This document shows, piece after piece, positions 19,606 to 31,336 of a stretch of 64,000 nucleotides of DNA. The translations under genes were made by a program, and so were the position numbers. The first letter of the stretch is position 1. Every line of letters starts with the position of its first letter. The notes under the pieces were generated by a model. It was given only the letters and a program-made list of their open reading frames with translations. It ran no database searches and was not told where the DNA came from. Source of the DNA: Parietaria judaica (taxonomy: Eukaryota > Streptophyta > Magnoliopsida > Rosales > Urticaceae). The stretch spans positions 15,213,001-15,277,000 of the forward strand of contig OX940866.1 in NCBI GenBank assembly GCA_954871525.1. Direction: 5' to 3'.

Positions 19606-21949
19606 CTCCAATTTACAAGCATGCTTAAAAGAAAATTTGATCTTGATGACACTCCTTCAGCGTCTTCATTTAACGGAAGCATCCATCAAGCGCTCAAAGG
19701 CCTTTCAATAGCGTTTAAAATGAATATTTACCTTTTTGTCAATCTGAATTTCTCATAATGTTTAGAAATTGGTATTAGCATTAATTTGGACCTGATGTTA
19801 AGGAAGCAAAAATTAAAGGATAAAAATTATGAGAGATGATCGAAATATTAACAAAGACCGGAGCAGGATAAGATAATATTAAGAATCCAGAACTAATGCA
19901 ATCATGCAAAATATAATATAATACAACACTTGGCTGGACCTTTTATTTTGCATGATATACCTTTAATTCATCCAACATTAACGATATGTAATAACATTAA
20001 TGGCATATAAGTAACCATTACATTCAATTAAAATAAAGACATTGAATGGTTGATTTTTTTAAATAAAAATTGAAAAATCATTAAATTGGAATCCTTTTGA
20101 TCTTAAAAACTGAAATGTGTGAAAGTAAATTAATTCGAAGACGCTCAATGTTAATTTTTATTTATTTTTAGACGTACGTATGCTCAATGTCAATTTTATT
20201 TTTACTTTTTTTATTATTATTATTTATGATTATAAATTGGAAACCATGTTGTAATTATTTTTACAAATATTCTTTGTGTCCATTTACGAAAGTAAGACAA
20301 AATCTATATAAAAAGAAAAATCCATGGTGGATGTCATGGAAAATACTCAAACAAGCTTTTGTGATTGCCTATTTTCTTAAGTTTTTATAAAATTTATTTA
20401 TACAAATTGCCCATTTGCTACCACGTTTACGTGGTTTTGATAAGTACATTACATACCAATTGATGCAAAAAAAAAAAAAAAAAATCTTTAAAGACTACTA
20501 TTATTTTAAAAAATAATTGCATACATATTACCGCCGTGTATCTCAAGAGGCTACTATTGCATTAATGTTATATACACAACATTATTCTCTCATTTATTAT
20601 ATATTTATCACGGGTGGTTCTATCCAAATTTGGATCTTTCTCAATTTTTTATGAAAATGTTACAAAATTAAGGGCTTGGCCAACTTTCTATCTTCTTCTC
20701 TCTCTCTCCATAAAATTTTGTCCAGAAATGATGGAGGGCAATAACTCAGGTAATTTTGAATAAAGTTACAGGTTCTTGCAATTGTGATTATGATGGAGAG
20801 CGAGCTTGGGAGCGGATGGATTTTATAAAAAGCAATTAACCAAGACAATATGCTCTTTGACGTCCACCTTTCAGAATTTATATCTTTGTAACGTACAAAT
20901 TACTACAAAAACAAAAAGTAAATCGCACTCATTTGAATGTAGTAGTTGTTCATGAAGCAATTGGAGTGTGTTCATTGTTCTTCATTGATTTTATATTAAT
21001 ACATTTGTTTCAACTTAATTATGTAATTTCGTTTTTCCACTTTTCTTAAGGTATGCATCACCTTCAACTTTGACACACATTTTATGTTAATTCGGTACAA
21101 ATATTAGGTACGACGTTTTCTCTATAAAAAAAATTGAGAACATATAGCTAAATTTCTAATACTTATGGGAACTCATGCAGCATAATCATATATATGTTAC
21201 TGATCCCATGCATTATTTTTTCACACAAATAATAATAGATAGAAAAATGAGATTTAGGAAAGATAACTTGATTCAGTGACTATTCATTATCAATTATTTA
21301 TAATTTTTTACTTCTCATTTTATAAAATTGCAAAACACACAACTTTTGTAAAATTGTAAATCAAAAAACAAAAACAAAAACTATCAAAATCTATATTACG
21401 AATTAACTGGAGGATAATTTAGAACTTCGCACATACGATCATAATTAACAAAATAAGTAGATAAGTTAATGAAGCCATAATTATTACACTTTTTGTACTA
21501 TTAATTTGACAAGCAATTTTTTTGAAGACTGCGAAAGAGGGTGGGCTTTACTTATAATGTCAAACGTAGATACTAATGTTGGAGAATATATTTAAAAAGA
21601 TATTTGCGGTAGAAGTACTAAGCAATATTATTTTCCTTTGCATATTTCAGGTCTAATTTTGTCGTGAGAATAATACCAAATGTCTTAATTTTTGTCCCGT
21701 CGTATATTCTAAATTCTACTATTCCGTTAAGTGACACATGTTATAATAGCAGACAATGATTCTTTTGTTCACGTTTCAACTCCTTATTACACACGTTTAT
21801 TTAGGAGATCCAAATTTTAATTAAGTGTTTTTTTACAGATATTTTAGTAGTATGTTCAAAAGACGACAAGAGAGAACATCAAAAAGCAATATACAAGTCA
21901 TACAAGTTAAAAAAGTGATTATACAAGCAACTGCATTTAATCTAAATTG

Positions 21950-21980
<31 letters not shown>

Positions 21981-22850
21981 TTGTGTGTGTAATTATATAT
22001 ATTAAGCAATAACGAAAAAGTGAAGCTTGATTAAGAATAAGTAATGCCATGTAAATAATTCATCGTTTATTTATCAAATAAAAATAATGTTTTCAATTCC
22101 TCATTAAGGAAAGGGTGATTCCAAGTAAAATACATATAATATATATATATGTATATATACATATAGCATATCTAAAGGAATTGAGAGTGAAGTACAGTGA
22201 AATAAATAACAGTTTCTTTTTTTATATAAAATATAAACTCTTTTTTGTCTTAAATATTTTTTATTTTTTTCATACAAATTCACAAAAATATTTATCACCT
22301 CACCGCGCATAGAATGTAAGGTTTTAATAAGATGATCTCTACAAATTTAATTGTTGTTCTTACTAATGCAGGGTTTTACTAAGTTTATATTTAATAATAA
22401 AATCTGACATTAACATTAACATTGTTTTTTTTTTTTTTTTTGTATTTAATGTGGATGTTGGCCTTTTAAAAAAAATGAGCTTTTTATATTCGATGTGGGT
22501 GTATTTTGATAACAATACATTAAAAATTGATAGTTTTTTTTTTTTATCTAAATTTTGTAACATATTTTGTCGCTGCGCGGTGCCGTCCACTAGTTTTATA
22601 TAAATACAATTTACCTCTCATTCTTGCACTTTCACATTTATTTTATCCTTATCTTCCTTTCCGTTTTCTCCATCGTCTCTTCAATCATTCATCTGCTACC
22701 ATTTTTTTTTTACCACTTTTTTTCAATTATTTGTGCAAAATTTGTGAGTTTTATCACAATAATAGATTTTTCAAATTTTCTAAAAAAAAAAAAACCCAAA
22801 ACTTAATTTCACAGCAAAGGGATAAATAAGAAAACAAGTAGAATTGCCGT

Positions 22851-23136
22851 ATCTTATTTCTTTTTCTTCTTCTTCTCTGTGGAGCTAACAACACTCGAAC
22901 CAGTATTATCACGCTCAACTACAGAGACACTCTTCATACAATCCAGGTCTCTCTATCTTCATCTCTTGCTTTTAACTTCTATGCAAAGCCACGTAAACTT
23001 TTGTTAAATCCCATCACTTCTTTGTTGAAGCACACCGTCTGTTTGAATCAATGCCTCACTGAAGCTGGGTTTGGTATTAGATATAATGTATTTATACTTA
23101 CTCTGGATTTCTGGTATTGTTTTAACAGATAAAGAA
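22851..23136 (+). promoter_or_regulatory. FSD3 5' leader with probable 5' UTR intron
   Basis: A pyrimidine-rich stretch (tttctttttcttcttcttctctg) precedes a leader that ends at 22947 with AATCCAG|GTCTCT. A matching acceptor, GTTTTAACAG|ATAAAGAA, lies seven bases before the ATG at 23137. A leader intron of about 183 bp would explain why no ATG-containing exon is seen between. This is inferred from splice-site pattern only. Confidence 0.45.
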
Positions 23137-26100
23137 ATGGGGTCTTGTTATTGCTCTTCTTCGGCGAGTTCCCATCTTTTAGTAACCGAGTTTACACATA
23201 AAATGAAGCTTCCTAATCAGGTAAGTAACCGAGTTGTTTCTTTGATATCGGTCGTTCCTTTCGTGCTTTCGTGTTTTCTTAGTTTCCTTGTATTGTGTAC
23301 ATGATCAACAGGCCTTGTGTCTGTTTTAATTATTTTCTTCGTTTGAAATCAAATTTACGTATTTCGCATTTGTGCTTTTGTAGCAGAAAAGATGGCCTGA
23401 CGGGCTCCGTAGAGCTTCAAAAGTTCACGCTTACCACGGCCTAAAGAGGCCACCTTATAAACTTGTAAGTTATTGACTTGCATTGCATTTACCAACAATC
23501 CAAATAAGTAATGCCACATTCCTTTGGATGATTTATATTAATAATTCTTGAAACTTGTAATGCTAAGAGGTTCATATGAATTTTAGTTTTTTTTTTTGGT
23601 TAATTGCGGCTAAAATACCCAACCTTTGGAAATATTCTCCGATAGGTACCTAACCTCAATAAATATAGGCGAAAGTACCTAACGTTGCACTTTTGTTGCC
23701 GACCAACTAACGTCGTTAGACACCTATCTACTGGCCGTTAGGCTGTCTCACGTGGCGTGCCACATGGCACAAGCCGCCATGTGGCCAAAGATTGGGTACT
23801 TTCGTCGCCACGTGGCATTTAAAAAAACAAAATTGAATTTTTTTTAAATGTACCACGCGGCAAAAGTACCCAACCTTTGGCCACGTGGCAGCTTGTGCCA
23901 CGCGGCACGCCACATGAGACAGCCTAACGGCCACGTTGGCAGGTGTCTAACGGTGTTAGTTGTCCGGCGACAAAAGTGCGACGTTAGGTACTTTCGCTTA
24001 CATTTATTGATGTTGGGTACCTACCGGAGAATATTGCCAAAGGTTGGGTATTTTCGCCACAATTAACCCTTTTTTTTAAAGCTTCTTATCAATTCAGAAA
24101 AAAAAACATTTATTTAGTACTTTGAACTTGTACCTTTTGATATCTCTGTTTGATATTTAAACAATTTATTAAATGGCGTATTCTTATCAATTCAGAAAAA
24201 AGAAAAAAAAAATTCTTATGTCAATTGATTTTTCTCTAAAATCCATCAGGGGCTATATTCTCAAATACTTTTCTTAATATTCTTTCCACATTTTTCGTAT
24301 TTGCCATCATACTAGTAATGAAAAAAAGTTCGAATTACGAATATGAAGCAACATATTTGAAGCTGTAGGTGAAATCAAATGAGCCGAGATAAGTAAACGC
24401 CCGGAAAATAGCGGTTTTTTTTCTAATCAGAATCAGTAAGAGCTGAAAAGGGGTAAAATTAAGTGTGAAAATATAATATTAAGTGGTTGTATTGTGTGCG
24501 TTATTGTTCTATTCAGCATGTATCACCTTTTGAAGCCTCTGTTCAATAGTTAATCTCGAGTTTGGTGTTTTATAACTTGTTAGGATGCTTTAGAACCGTA
24601 CATGAGTAAGAAGACGCTCGAGATACACTGGGGAGGGCATCATCGTAACTACGTCGAAGGCTTAAACAAACAACTGGGGATAAATGACATACTCTATGGA
24701 TGCACTTTGGATGAACTTGTCAACGTTACTTACAACAACGGGAACCCATTACCGGAATTTAATAACGCTGCCCAGGTATTTCTTGTTTCTTGCACATTCT
24801 CAATACACTATTAACCATACGGGGGTTTATAATTGTGAAAATATTAGGACGAAAAGTGAATTGTATTTCATAGATATGTTTGTTTTTGTATTAAAAAAGA
24901 AGAAGAGAGGATTTGAATTATTTTCATGTGTATTTCAGGTTACAGCCAGTTGAGAGAATTAGTGATAATATCAATGAGAGCTAGGTATTAATGAGAGCTT
25001 TAGAATATCAAGAATCAAATGAGATTCTTCTAGAATATCTAGAAAGGGTGAAAAAAAAAAAATTGAAATCAAATGCTATCAAAACCTAAAATAATAGAAT
25101 ATTAATCTTATGAGGTTTCTACAGTTTCTCGGGTTACCCGTGGAGAATAGATGAGAAAGACCATTTTCAATTACTTTGTGTTTCCATAGGATAAAAAAAT
25201 TACTTTCTCTATTTTTAGGTTTGGAATCATGACTTCTTTTGGGAATCCATGCAACCTGGAGGAGGTGATAAGCCCCAACTAGGCCTTCTTGAGCAAATAG
25301 AAAAGGATTTCGGTTCCTTCGAAGATTTCAGACAGAAATTCACGGAAGCAGCGCTTACACTTTTCGGCTCCGGTTGGGTTTGGCTCGTTTGTAAGTCCTT
25401 TTCTAAACCACCTCTTCGTCCTTTGACCGGACTTTTTCGGCGGCACTCTATTTTATGTTGATTTTTATTCCGAAGTTCAACATTTTATAGCACTTCTTGT
25501 ACCGTTGGAGTTCTCTTTTAGGAGAGATTATATCTCGTGGTGTATAGAGATTACATTTCGATATCATAGAACCTATAAATATTTCTTCATAGCTTAATTA
25601 GTACTCGAGTGGTTCATCACCCATAATATTCTTGTTTTTTTTTTTTTTCTTCGTTAGTGAAGCGGAAGGAGAAACGACTTGAGATACTGAAAACATCAAA
25701 TGCAGTCTCCCCGATCGTGTGGAATGATATCGTAAGTCAAAAGATGTCTTTATTCAGCTTCTCTAACATTCATGTTATCGAAATTCTTAATCTTATGATC
25801 TCTTCTTGTGCAGCCATTGATCAATTTGGATGTGTGGGAGGTATGTTCTCTCGCTCTGCCTCATATGTATTATATGATTTGAACATGTTTGAGGTCTCAT
25901 AATTTCCATTCTTTCTGATTCAGCACACGTATTACCTTGATTACAAGGTATGTTAAACCCAACTTGTGCTTTTTTTAGCTTATTAGATAATTTTAGATTT
26001 GGTATTTGTATTTCCTATATTTCCTTATTTGTCAGATTCATAGTTGTTTATGCTTTTAGTCTGGTAGTAACCGGTAACACAGCGTAATGTAAATTGTAAG

Positions 26101-26477
26101 TAAGAGCACAAAAGTCAATCGGTAATCACCAAGACTACGATTACAGGTAACTTTATTGCAACAACGAAAATATAAAAAGACCGTTTCTTCGAGAACACGG
26201 CCAAAACTCTGCTAAATAAAACTAAAACAGCACAAAGCCCTAGGCGCTGCTAATTAGGAATGCAAGGGTTACCTAATATTCCGTGGTCTCTCCATCACTA
26301 GTGACTTCTCAACATTTTCCTTATCCGATGAACCGTATTCTTTTGCAACAGAATGACAAAGAGAAGTATGTGAATGTGTTCATGGACCATCTCGTGTCTT
26401 GGAATATGGCAGCAGCCCGCATGGCTCGTACCGAGGCATTCGTGAATTTAGGCCAGCCTAAAATTCCTATCGCTTAA
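23137..26477 (+). CDS. FSD3: Plastid iron superoxide dismutase, FSD3 type, 8 exons, 258 aa
   Basis: Exons: 23137-23220, 23387-23464, 24584-24775, 25219-25390, 25658-25731, 25814-25840, 25924-25947 and 26352-26477 (TAA). They total 777 nt in frame. The enzyme converts superoxide to oxygen and hydrogen peroxide. The first ~50 residues are Ser-rich then basic, as in a plastid transit peptide. Metal ligands are His69 (LEIHW), His122 (NHDFFW), Asp206 and His210 (DVWEH). GSGWVWL and the C-terminal [12 protein letters not shown] fit the FSD3 subfamily better than FSD2, which has an insertion and an acidic tail. In Arabidopsis FSD3 (PAP4) sits in plastid nucleoids with the plastid-encoded RNA polymerase and FSD2. 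Exon 2 has a tandem acceptor (TAGCAG), so one Gln may be optional. Intron 2 contains a palindromic element (FB2). Confidence 0.95.
23598..24069. mobile_element. Palindromic element FB2, ~470 bp, inside FSD3 intron 2
   Basis: The left end ggttaattgcggctaaaatacccaac mirrors the right end gttgggtattttcgccacaattaacc, and pairing continues inward (aggtacctaac/gttaggtac; gccgaccaactaacg/cggtgttagttgtccgg). The central part has several ACGTGG/CCACGTGGC and CCACGCGGC palindromes. It is flanked by T runs on both sides (ttttttttt and tttttttt), which could be an AT-only target duplication but is not decisive. No coding sequence. It sits within an intron of an intact gene in neutral position, about 130 bp from the donor. 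Confidence 0.85.
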
Positions 26478-27274
26478 CCTCGGAAATTCTTGTGAAGTTT
26501 CAGAGTGATTTGCTTGCAAGAGGATGATGCAACGCAAAGTCTCAGCTTCAGAAATGTTTATGTGCAAATTTTTTGGCATGGTGTGTAGCAGAGAGAGTTT
26601 AGCTGATGAGAGAGGCTTTTAATTTATTTAGGTCTCAGACTTAAAACTAGAACAAACTTAAAAATTGTCATAAAGTGAGTATCTCTGTTATTTTGGAGAC
26701 TTTCTTTCCTTTGTTATTTTTATTTTAAAAAGTTTTTGCTCCAACTAGAGTTTTGCCTTCTGTAATAATATATAGGGTTAATAGTGGCATAAGTATTAGA
26801 TGTTCAATTTTTTAATTGCATAAATTCATTAAAGTTTTAATATCAAATATATTTGCTTCTCTCTAAAATTTTGTCAACCTTTTCAATTGTTTTAACAGAA
26901 TTTTAGACGTGTTCTTATATCTTGAACACGTCACTTTTAGATATTTTTCGAAGTGGATGAAATTTTAGAGGAAAGCAAAATAGTTGGCATTAAACACATT
27001 GGGTGTGAAAAAAGATTGAATTATAACGCCCCAAAAATAAATATTAAGTACTTGTATCGCTATTAACCCATGACCATATAACCTTAAGAGAGGATTTGAA
27101 TTTAACATAGTCAAACACAATGTAGTCTGTATTAAGAGAGTAAAAATGGTCACACTATGAAATCCCAAAAGGAAATATTTCATAGCTCCAAACTCTTGAA
27201 GCTGCAAACTAAGAGCAAATACAAGTTCACAAATTACAGGCGCACACATATAGCAAACACGTACAGCAAGCCTT
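26478..27274. other. Convergent 3' region between FSD3 and the SDE3-like gene
   Basis: It holds the FSD3 3' UTR and the downstream region of the minus-strand gene. A 94-codon minus-strand stretch at 26965-27249 has no recognised domain and is AT-rich. Nothing else is seen. Confidence 0.5.
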
Positions 27275-30080
27275 TTAATGGTATTTCAAGTGTGTGACGT
27301 AGCTCGAACTTAAGCGTCGGTACAACTCACACTCTTTCAGTCTCTCAAAATACGAGATCTTCATACCGTTCTTTCTAGCCATCGTAGACCGCACCCATCT
27401 CGGCGAGCACCCCTCTTTGCCAGCTACTATAACAGATGTATTTGCCTCGGCGAAGTTTGCCAAAGGCACCAACGCCTCCGGCTCAATGGCGAAGGAAGAA
27501 TCCACCATGAATATGTGAGTGAAATGCCCCGTCGGGAGGCCTTCGCTATGCAGACGATAACTGCTGATGAAGGTGGAGAAAATCACCTTGAATGAGCTAA
27601 GTGCTTCCAATTGCGGACATGAAAAGCATTCCTTTTTGTACAAGCTCGAGGAAAGTATGTCTTCGGGAACGTCCTCTTTCTCTCTGAACGCAGCATTGGC
27701 TCGGAACATCTGTGGCTCCGGGATCGCTTTCTTCAGGCTTCTCATTAGGACGTCACAAGCGCTGTTGGAAGGCGAGCATATGAGGATCTTACAATGCGGC
27801 ATGGTTTTGCATATTTGGATCACTGATTCGCAGATGATCAGACCGGTTTTTGATGGTTGTGTGCGGAATGCTGAAGCTTTGTCCTCAGAGACACAAATTG
27901 GACCGGCTATGAGGTAAGGCGGGGCGCCCTCAGTTTTCAGAATCTCGCAAACTGTTGACAGCTTTTCAGAGTTGATGATTCCGTTGGTACTTTTATGAGG
28001 ACTAATTACCCGGGTTTCGGGGAATAGGAAATTCTTGAGTAGGGAGTCTGATAGGGAATTGAGTGCTTCGTGAGCCCTTTTCATACAAACTCTGTTGAAG
28101 GAGAAACTGATGTCGTATTTGCGGCCGGGATGATGCTGAGCATGGAAATCGTGTTTGAACTCGACAAGAACAAGATTGCTCTTCACCACTTTGTTGATTA
28201 TGCCCTGCGTGGCATTTAACAAAATTACAAAACAAAGCATATAGAGTATCCGATTTTTAGGCTCCCGAAATTATTGTTCGACTTGTACTCGCTCGCAATT
28301 AGTAATACCTAAGAATATGTATTTTGCTACATAAGTTGTTGAAATCAATGAGTTGATGTAAGAAATAGTTCAACCATTCAAGCTAAAGATGAAACCAAAA
28401 AAGTGCAGGAAAGTTGATGAAGATAACCTGAAAACATTCAGCTCGGCCATCTGAAGCTGAAGGCCGTGCATTGGCGAAGTCTCGGGATAAAAGGAACGGA
28501 CGTCTCTCTGGAATGTCGGTAATCCTGAAAACTACAAACATCTTATCCTCATAATTTTCTTCATTTTTATAAGGACGTTTTGGTTTCCTTGAATTCGGAT
28601 ATACAGAGGCCCTTTTTAACTCTACCGTCACTTCCTCCAGTTTATAATCACTCCATTTCTGATTCACACACACGTTAACCCATGTCAGTCAATAATGTTA
28701 ATCATAAAGTATAAAAATCCAGTTTACCGATGAATCCGTCACATCTGATGTACCTCACAGTAGTAGTCTTCGGCGTACAACAGAGCCGAGAAGAACTCCT
28801 TGTATTTGGAAGGCGTCAAAGGCTTCTTCAAGACGTCAGGAAGTAAGTCATTTTCTATTAAGACCTTGTCGCGCTCGGGGATCATGTACAGAGCTGACTT
28901 GTTGCTCTCCACCACTGTATAACTCTCCTGCCCTTGCCCTTTTACCACCCGACGAAGAGTTTGCTTCACAGATTCCGAAGAAAGGTTCGATCCAGAGCGA
29001 CGAGGCGAGGACTCTGTAACTTCTTTAGGAACAAAAAATGATGAAGAGTACCCTGTTTCCCTTTGCGAAGAATGTGATGAAGAGGTCACCAACGTCTTCT
29101 GCGTAGATATTGACGGAGAGGACACCCGAATCTTCTGCTTAGAGAGAGATGTAGAAGACACCTTCATCTTTTGAGTAGAATGTGAAGGAGAAATCACCGG
29201 CGTCTTCAGCGTAGAAGAAAGCGAAGAGGACACCGTCATCTTTTGTATAGAGTGTGATGGAGAAGACACCATTGTCATTTGCGTAGGCGGTGACAGAGAA
29301 GACGCCTTCTTTTGGGTAGAATGTGACGGAGAAGTAAACTGCGTCTTTTGCATAAAAGGAAGCGGCGAGGACACAGTCGTATTTTGTGTAGAATGTGACG
29401 GAGAAGTAAACTGCGTCTTTTGCGTAAATGGAAGCGGCGAGGACACAGTCGTATTTTGTGTAGAATGTGACGGAGAAGTAAACTGCGTCTTTTGCGTAAA
29501 AGGAAGCGGCGAGGACAGTCGCATTTTGTGTAGAATGTGACGGAGAAGTAAACTGCGCCTTTTGCGTAAAAGGAAGCGGCGAGGACACAGTCGCATTTTG
29601 TGTAGAATGTGACGGAGAGGACACCGACGCCTTCTGTGTAGAAGAAAACGGAGAGCAGACCATTTTTGTTTGTGTAGAATGCGGCGGAGAAGATGTCGAC
29701 GTCTTTAGTGTAGAAGAAATTAGAGAGGAAACAGGTGTCTTCTGCATAGAAGGAACCGGAGCGGAAAGCGGCTTCTCTAGAGTCGAAGAAAACGGAGAGG
29801 ACACCGTTGTCGAAGATAACGGCCTGTTGTGCACTGAAGAAAACAAAGAGGAAACAGGCATATTTTGCACCGGCGTCTTGTGGGTAAAAGAAGAAGACGG
29901 AGAGGAGACCCTCGTCGGTTGTGTCTTTTCCTGCACCTCCGGCGGAGCCGAAGCATCACGGCCGGTCTCAGAAATAATCGGCCTTGGTAGAAGGGTCTCG
30001 ACCTCGCTAACGAAATCGTCATCAAACGCGCCTAGACAGCAGGAAAGCCACCGCAACAAGCTGAGGAACGAAGTCTCCAT
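27275..30080 (-). pseudogene. SDE3/MOV10-like helicase homologue, catalytic motifs lost, frameshifted
   Basis: Exons: 30080-28754, 28658-28428 and 28204-27275 (TAA 27275-27277); all junctions are GT-AG and phase 0. The N-terminal ~350 residues are Ser/Thr/Pro-rich repeats. From TVVESNKSALYMIPERDKV onward the order matches SDE3, the plant MOV10-type RNA helicase of RNA silencing: LLPDVLKKPLTPSKYKEFFSALL, ERRPFLLSRDFANAR, KYDISFSFNR, ILICSPSNSACDVLMRSL and GHFTHIFMVDSS. Helicase motif I (GxxxxGKT) is replaced by GPICVSEDKASAF..., motif II (DEAG) by DSSF, and motif III (GDxxQ) by GKEGC. The protein ends where the second RecA domain would begin. ATP hydrolysis is not expected. A 2-bp loss in a 72-bp minisatellite near 29518 also shifts frame in exon 1. 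The downstream exons remain fully open, so this could be a recent lesion, an allele or an error. Confidence 0.7.
29334..29600 (-). repeat. 72-bp coding minisatellite in the SDE3-like gene
   Basis: The phrase aaactgcgtcttttgc (+ strand) starts at 29336, 29408, 29480 and 29550, i.e. 72, 72 and 70 bp apart. One unit encodes about 24 residues of the type SPSHSTQNTTV-SSPLPFTQKTQFT. The 70-bp unit has GGACAGTC where the others have GGACACAGTC, so the reading frame changes there. Less regular 45-bp cousins (SS-xxSTQKxxV) extend on both sides, roughly 29050-29900. Confidence 0.9.
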
Positions 30081-30442
30081 GATAGTATATTCGAATGCAC
30101 AGCAATCACGTTCAAGCCAAAACTTCAGAGATCTATATGGTATTTAGATCGGAGAACTGATCTCTGATGCTCAACATTGAGACTGAGTCCAAGAAAACAA
30201 GAACAATCAGCAAAACAAATTAAATCCAAGGAATGGATTAAGAAGAAGAAGAAGAAAATATAATGGAAAAGCTGAGAACTCTCACCAAATTCTAACGATC
30301 GTCCAATGAGAAGAGAGAAGCAAGCAAGTGGAATTCTCTTTTATTTTCCAGCCATTTCTTTATCATGTCATTTATTTTTCAGCCCATTACCCGGTATTTT
30401 ATTTAACATGTCATTTCTTATATGTCGTTTTGTTATAAAAAA
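30081..30442 (-). promoter_or_regulatory. Upstream region of the SDE3-like gene
   Basis: This is noncoding sequence upstream of the ATG. On the minus strand a possible leader intron lies between a donor near 30291 (TTTG|GTGAGAG) and an acceptor near 30170. Beyond 30340 the DNA is AT-rich up to the FB3 element. Weak evidence. Confidence 0.35.
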
Positions 30443-30891
30443 GGGTTAATGACGGTAAAAATACTCAAAGTTTGGCCAAAGAACCCTTTGTGTACCTAAA
30501 GTTTAAAAGTAGTGGCAAAAGTACCTAAAGTCGCATTTGGAGAGTTGACCACTCCATTCTCGTAACACAATTAACTTCCTGTCAACTCTGGCCACGTGAA
30601 CAAACGTGGGTTACTGACATGACAATTTTTTGCCACGTGGATGAGCCCAATTAGGGGTTTAATTCGTTGTTTTGTCGTAAACGAGGATGATGTGGGCTCC
30701 CCCACGTGGCAAAAAATTGCTATGTCAGCAACCCACGTGGTCAGAGTTAACATGGTAAGTTAACTACGTTACGAGTATGGAGTGGTCAACGCCTCAAATG
30801 TGACTTTGGGTACTTTTGCCACCATTTTTAGACTTTGGGTACACGAGGAGTTCTTTGACTAAACTTTGGGTATTTTCGGCGTCATTAACCC
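30443..30891. mobile_element. Palindromic element FB3, 449 bp, with 9-bp target duplication
   Basis: The ends gggttaatgacgg and cgtcattaaccc are inverted copies, and the arms pair inward (aatactcaaagtttgg/actttgggtattttc; gtggcaaaagtacctaaagtc/gactttgggtacttttgcc). Both flanks are tataaaaaa (30434-30442 and 30892-30900), a perfect 9-bp duplication, the length made by Mutator-type transposases. The centre carries ACGTGG, CCACGTGG, CCCACGTGG and CCACGTGA motifs. No coding sequence. Confidence 0.92.
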
Positions 30892-30949
30892 TATAAAAAA
30901 TGATTTGTTTGTACTCGGTATTTACTATTTAGCATTTTAGACTCGATTT

Positions 30950-31100
30950 TTTGCACTTAGATTTGGATTTGGTATCATGAAGTTCACGACGTGAACTCGA
31001 ATCTTGCATTTTGTATTTTGCTTTTGTACTCGGATTTGGTATTTTGCATTTTGGATTTGTACTCGGATTTGGTATTTTGCATTTTGAATTTGTACTTAGT
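30950..31100. repeat. Minisatellite ggatttggtattttgcatttt
   Basis: A unit of about 42 bp (tttgtactcggatttggtattttgcattttg) occurs three times between about 31010 and 31095. Looser copies start at about 30955. Downstream (31180-31310) the phrases gtcccggttccg and ttttgggacaggg recur in both orientations. These resemble plant hAT-type termini but are not resolved. Confidence 0.65.
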
Positions 31101-31336
31101 GGGCTTTTTTCATGTTTCTGTCTTGGATTTTGTCGCAGATTTGTCCCGGATTTTGGTCCTAAAAAAATCAAGATTTTAATCGGTGTCCCGGTTCCGATTT
31201 TTAAAAAATTACTTTTCAGAACTAGAACCAGAAGTGGGACAGAAAAATTGTGTCCCGGTTTTTTGGGACAGGGACAAAAAATAGTCAAATTTCCGGTTCC
31301 GGTTTCAGCCATTAGTAACAGGTTACAAAATAATAA

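Larger units (their letters stand above)
17121..22850. other. AT-rich intergenic region, about 5.7 kb, no gene recognised
   Basis: I found no convincing gene. Visible structure: a 21-bp-arm hairpin at 17281-17338, a diverged direct duplication at 18082/18703, a hairpin at 19118-19160, TGTAAACTTTGA repeats at 19437-19605, long A or T runs (17590, 20468, 22426), an (AT)n microsatellite at 21955-21980 and a second AT palindrome at 22135-22165. Open frames here are short and low-complexity. Confidence 0.6.

Noticed and set aside
22527..22829. 100-codon frame rich in Phe, Leu and Tyr upstream of FSD3
   Set aside because: Composition follows from T-rich DNA; no recognisable protein.
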